Assembly: GCA_015232575.1 (NCBI GenBank) | Contig: JADFZL010000005.1 | Span: 199,624 to 263,623, forward strand | Direction: 5' to 3' | Length of the DNA stretch: 64,000 nt | Source of the DNA: Candidatus Rifleibacteriota bacterium | GTDB lineage: Bacteria > Muiribacteriota > Ozemobacteria > Ozemobacterales > Ozemobacteraceae | In this document: piece by piece, positions 16,667 through 24,248 of the stretch | Layout: each line of letters begins with the position of its first letter | Position numbering within the stretch: position 1 is the first letter of the stretch | Program-made: the position numbers and the translations under genes | Notes under the pieces: generated by a model | The model's input: only the letters and a program-made list of their open reading frames with translations | The model's database searches: none | Told to the model about the DNA's origin: nothing

Positions 16667-18184
16667 ATGAAAAACCTTTCTTGCTGGACCATTTTTTCAG
16701 TTGTAATTTGTTTTTCGATTTGTTCTGCCCTTTCTGGGCAGGAAAGGCTTATTCTACCGGAATGGAACACTTCATTAAGAAATGTGTTTGATTCCATCCA
16801 GGCTGGACCTAAAATCAAGACTCAGATAAGACTTCTTGTGAAAAATGAGGCCGCCTGGTATACACGCTGGAAAATGGTTGAAGAAGCCAGGGAAAGCATT
16901 GATACTACATATTTCATTATTAAAGATGATGTGTTCGGGTTATCATTTCTTGGTTTACTACGCACGAAGGCTCTGGAAGGAGTTAAAATCCGGCTTATGG
17001 TCGACTCCAGAACAACTGTCTGGGGTGGCTTTCTGACCGATAAACTTCAGGAATTAGCCGGACTCCCAAATGTACAAGTTAAATTTTATAACTCTGTTTC
17101 GAAGGAATTTTTCGCATTATTTAAAGATCTTAGAAACGTTATTGCTTCAAACCATGATAAAATTATCATTGTGGACAAAAAGCTGGCTATCATTGGCGGT
17201 AGAAATATTGCAGCAGATTATTTCGCAGGAAAAGGTGAATGCCCGATCGTGTATCGAGACACCGACATTTTGATGAATGGAGGGCATGTTGCAGAAAGAT
17301 TAAAGTATGCTTTTGATGAAGAATGGATGTTATTGAAGAATTCTTTGTTAAAGCCAGATTCAATTAATTTCCATGATCAGAATCTTACACTTGATGTTGC
17401 ATATCGTTCGATGAAGAAATATATGATGGGACAGGGCTTTGTTTCTCTTGACGATAAGAGTATTTCAGGGGAAGAAAAAAAGATTTTTGCGAAATTTAAC
17501 AAGGAATTATCAACTTATAAGGAAATTTCCAGGTATTCAGATTTTAGAATTTTTAATAATGACCCGGTAAAAGAAGTGAAGATCCTGGACAAGCATTCCT
17601 GCGTGGGCGTGAGAAACGATATTTCCAGCAATTTAATAAAGTTTATTGATGCATCCAAAGAAGAGATTATTTTGCAGAGTCCTTATGTTGTTCTTTCGAC
17701 TGAAGCAATAAATGCATTGCAACGCGCTTCTGAACGGGGAGTCAAAATAATTATTCATACTAATAGCGGAGCTTCAACAGACAATTTGATGACTCAGGCG
17801 TTTTTTTTAAACGACTGGAAAATGCTGCTGAGTAAGTGTCCAAAAATGCGCCTTCTTGTTGCCAGAGATAAAAACGACCGGTTGCATTCAAAAACGTTTG
17901 TATTTGACAAGCAACTTACAGTGATTGGATCGTTCAATCTTGATCCTCTAAGTGACCAGTGCAGCTCAGAAGTAGTAGGTGCAGTATCAGACCGAATTTT
18001 TGGACTAAACACAAGCCTGAAAATTGCAATAGATTTGAAAACTGCATTGGAATATAAAATTGAAATTGACTATGACACTGGCAAAGTTACTGTCGCCTTT
18101 GGGCCAGAAGTTCATGTCGATTCCGGCATAATGATGAAAATGAATTTATTGCGAAAGTTACAATGGTTGCGCCCCTTAATCTAA
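16667..18184 (+). CDS. Secreted phospholipase D-family protein 1
   Basis: The 505-residue protein has a signal peptide (to about ALSGQ) and two HxKxxxxD motifs: HDKIIIVD (His about 163) followed by GGRNIA, and HSKTFVFD (His about 407) followed by GSFNLD. This is the two-HKD architecture of phospholipase D and cardiolipin-synthase-like enzymes, which transfer phosphatidyl groups or hydrolyse phosphodiesters through a phospho-His intermediate. Secretion points to periplasmic or external lipids rather than cell-envelope biosynthesis at the inner membrane (inference). ATG 16667 follows GGAGAATCGAAT; the frame continues upstream without a better start. A paralogous secreted enzyme is encoded at 24249. 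Confidence 0.85.
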   Translation: MKNLSCWTIFSVVICFSICSALSGQERLILPEWNTSLRNVFDSIQAGPKIKTQIRLLVKNEAAWYTRWKMVEEARESIDTTYFIIKDDVFGLSFLGLLRTKALEGVKIRLMVDSRTTVWGGFLTDKLQELAGLPNVQVKFYNSVSKEFFALFKDLRNVIASNHDKIIIVDKKLAIIGGRNIAADYFAGKGECPIVYRDTDILMNGGHVAERLKYAFDEEWMLLKNSLLKPDSINFHDQNLTLDVAYRSMKKYMMGQGFVSLDDKSISGEEKKIFAKFNKELSTYKEISRYSDFRIFNNDPVKEVKILDKHSCVGVRNDISSNLIKFIDASKEEIILQSPYVVLSTEAINALQRASERGVKIIIHTNSGASTDNLMTQAFFLNDWKMLLSKCPKMRLLVARDKNDRLHSKTFVFDKQLTVIGSFNLDPLSDQCSSEVVGAVSDRIFGLNTSLKIAIDLKTALEYKIEIDYDTGKVTVAFGPEVHVDSGIMMKMNLLRKLQWLRPLI

Positions 18185-18213
18185 ACTTGTGATTTCGAAA
18201 ACTTTCTGATAAC

Positions 18214-18717
18214 TTGCGAAAAATATGTGCCAAGCATCATTTCCCTGGCGAAAGCACAGCATATTATGTAAAAAATTCTTCAGCTGTGCGAAATGCACTT
18301 TGGCTGGCGGCAGATAATGTCAAAGAAATTCTATTCAACATTGAAAATTTACACAATGCTCACCCTCTCTTAATTATGAAAGTTCATTTGCAATCTCTTA
18401 TATATTTTCTTGCCCATCAGAATGCTGAAGGTTTTGGAGGTGTCTGGGATGCAAAATACTGGACACGCACTTATTCTTTTTTCATTCGCCAGACTTGTAT
18501 TGCAAAAGAGATTCTGGAAAGCGCTTTAATTAATCTTGGTGGCAATCTTCCAATCAATAGCTCAATTAGAGGCACCGTAAATAATTTGAATTCTCTGATA
18601 AATGAAAATTCTGGTGGTAGTGGTAATGCTGATTACTGGGAAAAGATCTGCATAGATTTAAGCAAGCAAATGAAAAATGTCTCCCAGAATCTTGTTGAGA
18701 TATTTAATTCAATCTAA
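18214..18717 (+). CDS. Helical protein of unknown function, start unclear
   Basis: The 167-residue frame is open from 18193 but has no ATG or GTG at its head; a TTG at 18214 without a Shine-Dalgarno is the only early candidate. The product is strongly helical and has two related segments, DAKYWTRTYSFFIRQ and NADYWEKICIDLSKQ. It lacks the signal peptide shared by nearly all its neighbours. Together this suggests a gene that lost its 5' end, or one translated from readthrough of the PLD gene ending 29 bases upstream. It is followed by a strong terminator that probably ends the PLD transcript. Confidence 0.5.
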   Translation: MRKICAKHHFPGESTAYYVKNSSAVRNALWLAADNVKEILFNIENLHNAHPLLIMKVHLQSLIYFLAHQNAEGFGGVWDAKYWTRTYSFFIRQTCIAKEILESALINLGGNLPINSSIRGTVNNLNSLINENSGGSGNADYWEKICIDLSKQMKNVSQNLVEIFNSI

Positions 18718-18730
18718 TTCTACTTTAAAT

Positions 18731-18775
18731 AAAACGGAACAAAGGTGTATTCTTGCACCTCTGTTCCGTTTTTTT
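18731..18775 (+). terminator. Strong intrinsic terminator
   Basis: Arms AAAACGGAACAAAGGTG and CACCTCTGTTCCGTTTT (one mismatch, 8-base loop) are followed by a T-run. It lies 14 bases past the stop of the helical protein. Confidence 0.9.
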
Positions 18776-18981
18776 GCCAATTGAAAAGGTTTTATAATTG
18801 ATTAAATCTTCAGCAGCGACAATTATATTAAACTTTATTTCAACCAAAAGCCTTAGTTGCTGGTCTTAAATATAAAGGAGGGTTTTGCATAATTAATTAT
18901 TTGAATACTTTGTTAACTGATCGGCTGTTAGTGTTATAGTTCCAAACGTTTGATGTTAAATATCTTTTGGAAAAATAAAAC

Positions 18982-19016
18982 CGTAGACATTGTTCAAAAA
19001 TTATGATAGCCTTTTT
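18982..19016. repeat. CGTAGACATTGTTC intergenic repeat, copy 2
   Basis: Same 14-base core as at 8463, with an imperfect TTATGATA extension. It lies about 150 bases upstream of the ECF sigma gene. Confidence 0.5.
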
Positions 19017-19092
19017 ACATCAGAGGTTCGCTGGTGAAACAACTTTTTTTGGTTCAAGATCGCCAGTATACTGTTTTTTATTATAAGGTTTG

Positions 19093-19136
19093 TTATCATT
19101 TTTTGATAATTATGCAAATTTCTATAGTTTTGCATA
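19093..19136. promoter_or_regulatory. Pair of inverted repeats upstream of the ECF sigma gene
   Basis: TTATCA-N5-TGATAA and TATGCAAA-N10-TTTGCATA sit side by side 30-70 bases before the sigma factor ATG. They may be operators or leader hairpins; no regulator can be named. Confidence 0.4.
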
Positions 19137-19165
19137 GTCTAATGACAGTTCTTTACGGTTAAATT

Positions 19166-19711
19166 ATGTCACAGAAACCAATAGATGACCTGGACGTGAA
19201 GGCCCTTATAAAACGAATAATTGAGGGTGAAACTGACCTCTTTCTGAGTTTGGTCAATCGTTTTTCTCCTTTGGCACATCACTTTTTTTTTAACCGTACT
19301 GGAAGAAATCTGGAAGCAACTCATGACCTGATGCAAGAGGCATTCACAAAGGCTTTTGTTAATTTGCACACTTTTCGGCTTGATGGATCCTTTTCAGCGT
19401 GGTTTATGACTATTTGCAGAAACCTGGCGATCAATCAGTTTCATCGTCGGAAACTTGAAGAGTATCACTTGCAGGATGATCGATGCGAGGAAAAAAATGG
19501 AGATTTTTCGAATGATCTGATAAAAAAAGAAGAAGTTCAGAAGGCAATGAGTCATCTTACTGATGTTCAACGTCAGGTTGTTGAGATGAAATATTTCTGG
19601 GATTTGAACTGCAAAGAAATAGGAAAAGCATTGAATATCCCGGAGGGTAGTATTAAAAGTCATTTGTTTTATGCCCGATTACGTCTTTTAGAAGTACTTG
19701 GGGAGAATTGA
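19166..19711 (+). CDS. ECF-family RNA polymerase sigma factor
   Basis: The 181-residue protein has the two-domain ECF layout. Sigma region 2 (about 20-90) includes HDLMQEAFTKAFVNLHTFRLDGSF and FSAWFMTICRNLAINQF; region 4 (about 125-178) includes AMSHLTDVQRQVVEMKYFWDL and the recognition helix in NIPEGSIKSHLFYARLRLLEV. No region 1.1 or 3 is present. It directs RNA polymerase to a restricted promoter set and is normally held by its anti-sigma factor. The next gene, 2 bases downstream, encodes a zinc-finger anti-sigma protein, so this is a classic pair. No TTCAACC-N16 site lies before it, so autoregulation by that motif is not evident. Confidence 0.9.
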   Translation: MSQKPIDDLDVKALIKRIIEGETDLFLSLVNRFSPLAHHFFFNRTGRNLEATHDLMQEAFTKAFVNLHTFRLDGSFSAWFMTICRNLAINQFHRRKLEEYHLQDDRCEEKNGDFSNDLIKKEEVQKAMSHLTDVQRQVVEMKYFWDLNCKEIGKALNIPEGSIKSHLFYARLRLLEVLGEN

Positions 19712-19713
19712 GT

Positions 19714-20724
19714 ATGAAGAAAAACTGCCAACGCCTGGACTCTATGCTTCAACGCCTCATGACGGAGGATGTTGTCGGTTCTCCAACACCGGAAGATATT
19801 CGGCACAGTGAAAGTTGTGATGAATGCCGCGCAGCTATTAAAAATTTGCAAAAAATTGATTCCGTTTTTGACCGATACTATTCTGAAGTGCGAAGTGTAA
19901 CGCCTCCATTTGTGTTCGACATGAAGGCAATTAAATCGCCCCCCAAACCACAGGAATCCGGGGAATCTTTCACCAGCACTCTTGTTCGTCTGATAAATAG
20001 TCTCATGACTCCGAAATTTGTTTTGACCTTTGCATGTCTTTCCATGATTGCAGTTGGAATTTTTCGAACTACTCTTAGAAATGTCAACGTATCTGATCCG
20101 GAAAAGGTGGAAGTAACCTCTACTGGATTAGAATTGGCAATGGTTAGCGGAACACAGGCAAAGATTATTTCGCCTGAGGGAACGTTCATTCCTCTCTCTG
20201 AGAAATCAGCTAGCCTTGCGAGCGGTTCACTGATTGAGCTTGCCGATGCTGGATCAATAGCTTCTATTGAATTTTCAAGTTCAGGCCGTGTTACTTTGAA
20301 TGGAAAAGGGCTTGTACGAATCATTCCAAGAGGTTTTTCCGTTTCAGATGGTAATTTTACCGCTGATTTTGCCTCAAATAGTCCGGGATATACAGTGGAG
20401 GTTCCTGGTGCAGAGCTTTTGATCAGGGGAACGAAAATTAGTTTTCAACTTGTCAATGGTACAGGTAAATTGCAACTCCTTGAAGGTTCTGTCGCTGTTA
20501 AAAGCCAGACATCTTTTTCCTGGAAACAAAATGAAATTCTCCTGCTCACTTCCAATGGAATTATGCGTGAAGAGCCTGATGCAATCCAAACTCAGCCCCA
20601 GCCCCAGCCACAAACTCAACCAGGTGAAACCGAAAATATCTACAAAACTCCCGATTACTCAGACCCATCAGCCTCTTCCACTGTTCCTTCAACAATAAAC
20701 AATTCTTTTCCGACTAACAAATAA
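19714..20724 (+). CDS. Zinc-finger anti-sigma factor fused to FecR domain
   Basis: The 336-residue membrane protein starts with a cytoplasmic anti-sigma zinc-finger (ZAS) motif HSESCDEC (His31, Cys35, Cys38; HxxxCxxC). A single membrane helix follows (about 100-120, FVLTFACLSMIAVGIF), then a periplasmic FecR-type beta domain (about 130-275, including PEGTFIPL, ISVEVPGAELLIRGTK-like segments and LQLLEGSVAV) and a Gln/Pro-rich tail. The expected role is to hold the sigma factor encoded just upstream and release it on a periplasmic signal. Start: ATG 19714, with GGGGAG inside the end of the sigma gene; a TTG at 19708 is less likely. Joining ZAS and FecR in one protein is less common than plain FecR partners. 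Confidence 0.85.
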   Translation: MKKNCQRLDSMLQRLMTEDVVGSPTPEDIRHSESCDECRAAIKNLQKIDSVFDRYYSEVRSVTPPFVFDMKAIKSPPKPQESGESFTSTLVRLINSLMTPKFVLTFACLSMIAVGIFRTTLRNVNVSDPEKVEVTSTGLELAMVSGTQAKIISPEGTFIPLSEKSASLASGSLIELADAGSIASIEFSSSGRVTLNGKGLVRIIPRGFSVSDGNFTADFASNSPGYTVEVPGAELLIRGTKISFQLVNGTGKLQLLEGSVAVKSQTSFSWKQNEILLLTSNGIMREEPDAIQTQPQPQPQTQPGETENIYKTPDYSDPSASSTVPSTINNSFPTNK

Positions 20725-20735
20725 TAATCCTAGAG

Positions 20736-20767
20736 AAGGAGGTGATTTGAAAGTTTGCAGGGGTTGA
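20736..20767 (+). promoter_or_regulatory. Near-perfect Shine-Dalgarno with six-codon ORF
   Basis: AAGGAGGTGAT (20736-20746) is immediately followed by TTG and six sense codons (MKVCRG) to a TGA at 20765. It sits between the anti-sigma stop and the next gene's own SD. It could be a leader peptide coupling the two genes or a ribosome-standby site; it is not otherwise explained. Confidence 0.35.
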
Positions 20768-20814
20768 AACTTTTAAATTCATATATCCAAAAAAAATATG
20801 AGCGGGGGTTAATA

Positions 20815-21978
20815 ATGAAAAAAACTCAAAAAAAAAATACCATCAAACTGGTATTACTCGTTGGGCTGTTTTGCCTGATTTCATCAATGGAGCTTTTTTC
20901 GCAAACTCAGTGTAATAGTACAAGCGGGTTCGCAACTTTTGCCCAGCCGCTTAGTGCATCTTATCCGATCACCCCAATTGAATCCAGCCCACCTTTGGGA
21001 GTAAACACGATTACTTCAGGTGTTGTCCCTACTTTTACTTCTACTGGCAGTGACTCTTCAGCCTTTTCTTCGTCATTTCCTGCCCCATCAACTTCTCCCC
21101 AGTTTCTTGAAAAAATAGTCCAGGGTTTAAAAGAATCTCTTCCAGTTATCATACCTGACACAGGATTTGATGATGCGGAATACATGAGAATAGATAGAAA
21201 TGATGACAACTGTATTATTATGGAATTGTACAAGGAAGCCCTCGAACTGAAGGGAAACGTTTCCGGAGGCTCGATAACTGATCTTGATGCGATTGAAGTG
21301 CTGCTGAAAAAAATGGCCACTATCAGTAAAGAGCGTGCTGCGCTCATGACCAGCGGAAGCGATAATTTTAATACAAAATGGGTTCGAAAGTTTCTTAAAT
21401 ACATTGACGCCATTTTTCTTGCCGGCCGCTACAATGCTGTTACGACCGCTCACTTACCGACAGGTGATTTGAAACACTCCAATGCTGGTTTCAAACACCC
21501 GGAAATTCCTTTTGGGGCTTCTGGTTTTTATGAAGAATATGATGATTTTGATGGAATGCAGTCAGTTCATTTTTTCTCTTATATACTAATGGCATACCAT
21601 ATTGGAGATGCCGCTCTAATTGCAATCTTTCAGCATGAATACCAAGCTTATTATAATGGTTCGGGCGGTTGTAGCTCACAGGATGTCTTTTGCGGATTAT
21701 TGAGCTATGATATTGCCACAAAATTAAGCTATTGGGCAACAAGTGATGGTAAAAGTGGAATGAGTCCTCTTGACTTTGCAAATAACTTTAAGGACATTGT
21801 GGGAACGGTTAATCATTTTTCCAGTAATTGGCGACTCATAAACGCTTTTTATCCGGCAAAACCACCCAGAGGTACTGCTAAAGCACCTCCTCCTCTGCAA
21901 AAAGTAAGATATTCTTATGACGAAAATGGAATTTATACCCCTGACCCTTGCGCTCCTCAGGACAATTGCGGTCAGTAG
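20815..21978 (+). CDS. Secreted protein of unknown function downstream of the sigma/anti-sigma pair
   Basis: The 387-residue protein has a signal peptide (to about LFSQT), a Thr/Ser/Pro-rich linker to about 100, then a helical domain with DTGFDDAEYMRIDRNDDNC and a region HFFSYILMAYHIGDAALIAIFQHEYQAYYNG. Eight or so cysteines, including CSSQDVFC and a terminal CAPQDNC, suggest disulfides. I recognise no family. The ATG at 20815 follows GCGGGGG. Its position 90 bases after the FecR anti-sigma gene and before a shared terminator suggests one operon, so it may be the signal-sensing or target protein of that system (inference). Confidence 0.7.
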   Translation: MKKTQKKNTIKLVLLVGLFCLISSMELFSQTQCNSTSGFATFAQPLSASYPITPIESSPPLGVNTITSGVVPTFTSTGSDSSAFSSSFPAPSTSPQFLEKIVQGLKESLPVIIPDTGFDDAEYMRIDRNDDNCIIMELYKEALELKGNVSGGSITDLDAIEVLLKKMATISKERAALMTSGSDNFNTKWVRKFLKYIDAIFLAGRYNAVTTAHLPTGDLKHSNAGFKHPEIPFGASGFYEEYDDFDGMQSVHFFSYILMAYHIGDAALIAIFQHEYQAYYNGSGGCSSQDVFCGLLSYDIATKLSYWATSDGKSGMSPLDFANNFKDIVGTVNHFSSNWRLINAFYPAKPPRGTAKAPPPLQKVRYSYDENGIYTPDPCAPQDNCGQ

Positions 21979-21997
21979 AAACTAACTGATAAGTTAT

Positions 21998-22036
21998 TGT
22001 GGGAGGTGATCATCAGATCGCCTCCCACAGTTTTTT
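21998..22036 (+). terminator. Intrinsic terminator between convergent genes
   Basis: Arms TGTGGGAGG (21998-22006) and CCTCCCACA (22021-22029), extended by GATC/GATC, are followed by GTTTTTT on the plus strand. It ends the sigma operon; the convergent minus-strand gene stops at 22051. Confidence 0.85.
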
Positions 22037-22050
22037 ATATCCAGGTTTCG

Positions 22051-23955
22051 TTATGGTTTATTTGTATTCCAGTCAAAAACATATTTCCACCAGTTTATCA
22101 GCTTGCCATCCATGCTTCCCTCATGATGAGGGATTCTTTTGAACCACCAGAGATGATGAAGACGAGTAATTGTTTCACTAATCTGCTTGTTATACTTATC
22201 AAAGTCCGTTTGCATGCCTCCCCAGTCCTGGTTAGAAATTTCTCTTTTTGTACCCTTTAAATGAGGGAAATTTATCAACCAATCATCGCAGGTAGACTCT
22301 ACTACCTGAGTGTTTTTCCAGTAATCGTAATCCTCAAGCGAGTTGGGACCAAAATGGATATTTCCACATGCGGCTTCACCGGGATTTCTATTCTCATATC
22401 GTGTGAATTTTCCCCAGAGATGGTTGTCAGCTGGTTCCCATGAGCCATATACATATTTCAGAATTGACTCCGTTCTGTGGCCGAGGTCTTCCAGCATGCA
22501 ATCAACATTTCTTTCATAGTTAAAACCATATACTACAAATGATTTGGAGCATTGATATGATTCAAGCACGGGCCCATTACACCATATTGAACCGCTTCCA
22601 ACCATTCGTGTTTCATAAGTGCCCATCCAGGGATAACCGAACAACCAGACTTCATCAACATCCCCGCTCTCTACACGTTCTTTGACGTTAAACTTATTCA
22701 GGATTGCATCGTAGTCAAAATTTCTTCCACTGAGCTTTCTCTGAGACTCCAAATCCCAGTAGTACCCGCCGACCTTTTTGCCATTTCCTTCCCAGTATTT
22801 TATGAACTCCTCTTCTGTAAGAGGTGGGCTATTTGTATACGCCGGCCATTCTGGTGAATGTAAGGTCTCAGCAATTTCAAAATTTACTTGATTATATGTT
22901 GCCTCTTTGATGTCTGAGATGAATTTTGGAGCTAGTACTTCCGGATCATACAAATTATAATATTCGTGCAGCTTTTTCTTTCCCTTTGAATTAAGTATGG
23001 GATCAATAATAATGACAAGTGCTCTAAGGTTCTTTTTCCAATTTGTTTCATAAGTTCCGACTGGAATACCTGTCAAGGGAAGAATATTAACAATGACTTC
23101 GGTTTCCTTAGTATCTTTGTTTCCGAAGCGCAGACAATAACGATCAGTTTTTCCGTTGTAATTATCCCACATTGTGATCCAACCACCATCAAAGTATCCG
23201 GTTACATAATCTTTTTGTGAAACACAGTTTTTTGCACCCAGGAATTTCACCAATTGGATTGCTTCGGGAAGTGTAGATCGGCCTGTGCCTGAAAATTGAA
23301 AAAGATCTATTATGCGTAAAATAGTTGATTTTGTCAGCGGTCCTTTATTCAGGGTTGCGCGAAGGTCATCCAGTGATGAGATAATAATGTATATTCCTGC
23401 ATTTTTTGTAATACCACCCTTTGTGTAAGAGCATGCCAGCACTGCTGTACCAGAAGAAATCGGTGCAGTATATGATTTACCATTCAAGGTTCCTGCTCCC
23501 ATGACTTTTGTCCATTTCACGTCAAGAACTTTGCTAGGCGAACCAGTGGAAAAATTTGCTGTAACCACAATGTTTCCGAGATTGAATACCTTTCCGGTGA
23601 TTAAGGATTTACTTGTTTCACTCAGAGTGATTGATACTAAGTCGCCAGAAGGTACAACAACCGGTTTTGCATTAATAAATTTGCGAATTGCGGATGGAAA
23701 AGAATTCGCATTAATATATACGTCGGGAATTTGGTTGGGAATACGTGAAGAATCATTGTTTTCGGCATTTGAAGGCTGCAAAGGTATCGAATTCTTCCCA
23801 ACTGGAGAAAAGTTGAATATAGATGGTTTCATATATAATTTAGAGTCGACCGTAACTGATGATCTGTCGTTGAACGGATTCCTTTCTTCAGCGAAAGAAA
23901 TTTGCGGAACCAGCAATACAGATACTATGAGAACTAACATCCAAATTTGTTTCAC
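22051..23955 (-). CDS. Large secreted Ig-like protein, paralogue A
   Basis: This 634-residue protein starts at GTG 23955 (GGAGGG 5 bases upstream) with a signal peptide ending near SFAEE. After an Asn/Pro/Ser spacer comes a bacterial Ig-like (Big-type) domain at about 105-200 (VTISLSE, KVLDVKWTKVMGAG, YTAPISSGTAVLACSYT). The C-terminal 330 residues are the conserved core: NLRALVIIIDPIL, FISDIKEATYNQVNFEIAE, VESGDVDEVWLFGYPW, FVVYGFNYERNVDCMLEDLGHRTESI and HHLWWFKRIPHHEGSMDG. The conserved Asp, Glu and His clusters suggest a metal-dependent hydrolase, but I know no named family. It is about 60 residues longer than paralogue B because of an insertion after the Ig-like region. Confidence 0.75.
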   Translation of the reverse strand: MKQIWMLVLIVSVLLVPQISFAEERNPFNDRSSVTVDSKLYMKPSIFNFSPVGKNSIPLQPSNAENNDSSRIPNQIPDVYINANSFPSAIRKFINAKPVVVPSGDLVSITLSETSKSLITGKVFNLGNIVVTANFSTGSPSKVLDVKWTKVMGAGTLNGKSYTAPISSGTAVLACSYTKGGITKNAGIYIIISSLDDLRATLNKGPLTKSTILRIIDLFQFSGTGRSTLPEAIQLVKFLGAKNCVSQKDYVTGYFDGGWITMWDNYNGKTDRYCLRFGNKDTKETEVIVNILPLTGIPVGTYETNWKKNLRALVIIIDPILNSKGKKKLHEYYNLYDPEVLAPKFISDIKEATYNQVNFEIAETLHSPEWPAYTNSPPLTEEEFIKYWEGNGKKVGGYYWDLESQRKLSGRNFDYDAILNKFNVKERVESGDVDEVWLFGYPWMGTYETRMVGSGSIWCNGPVLESYQCSKSFVVYGFNYERNVDCMLEDLGHRTESILKYVYGSWEPADNHLWGKFTRYENRNPGEAACGNIHFGPNSLEDYDYWKNTQVVESTCDDWLINFPHLKGTKREISNQDWGGMQTDFDKYNKQISETITRLHHLWWFKRIPHHEGSMDGKLINWWKYVFDWNTNKP

Positions 23956-24042
23956 ATTAACCCTCCATATTATTTTAATTATACAGTTTTTTTTGAAAAC
24001 CATACAAATTCAAATTTTAATTTTTATCAGCAACTTAGAAAA

Positions 24043-24074
24043 TAAGATACATCCAACTATCATGGATGGTTGAA
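24043..24074 (-). promoter_or_regulatory. TTCAACC-N16-TGTAT promoter, site 8
   Basis: Minus-strand TTCAACC (24074-24068), 16 bases, TGTATCTTA (24051-24043). It reads toward paralogue A (GTG 23955) and shares the palindrome 24068-24087 with site 9. Confidence 0.7.
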
Positions 24075-24080
24075 AAATAT

Positions 24081-24112
24081 TTCAACCATTTTCTTATTTT
24101 GACTGTATAATA
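24081..24112 (+). promoter_or_regulatory. TTCAACC-N16-TGTAT promoter, site 9
   Basis: TTCAACC (24081-24087), 16 bases, TGTATAATA (24104-24112). It drives the phospholipase gene at 24249. Together with site 8 it forms back-to-back promoters whose -35 elements are the two arms of GGTTGAA-N6-TTCAACC. Confidence 0.75.
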
Positions 24113-24248
24113 TTATTATCATTCGAATGTCGTAACAAATAAGTTTCCCGAAAGGTTTAACAAGAAATTCTGGAGTTTTTTTTGCTTGAATAAAATTTGT
24201 CTCGCGTATCAATGTGGAACACTTTTAATTTAGGAGGCTTGAACTATT

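Larger units (their letters stand above)
18718..19165. other. Intergenic region: terminator, orphan promoter and ribosome site, repeat, inverted repeats
   Basis: Contains the terminator (18731-18775); a TTCAACC at 18839 with a poorly matching -10; an AAAGGAGGG ribosome site near 18875 with no gene after it; the repeat at 18982-19016; and two inverted repeats just before the sigma gene: TTATCA/TGATAA (19093-19109) and TATGCAAA/TTTGCATA (19111-19136). Confidence 0.55.
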
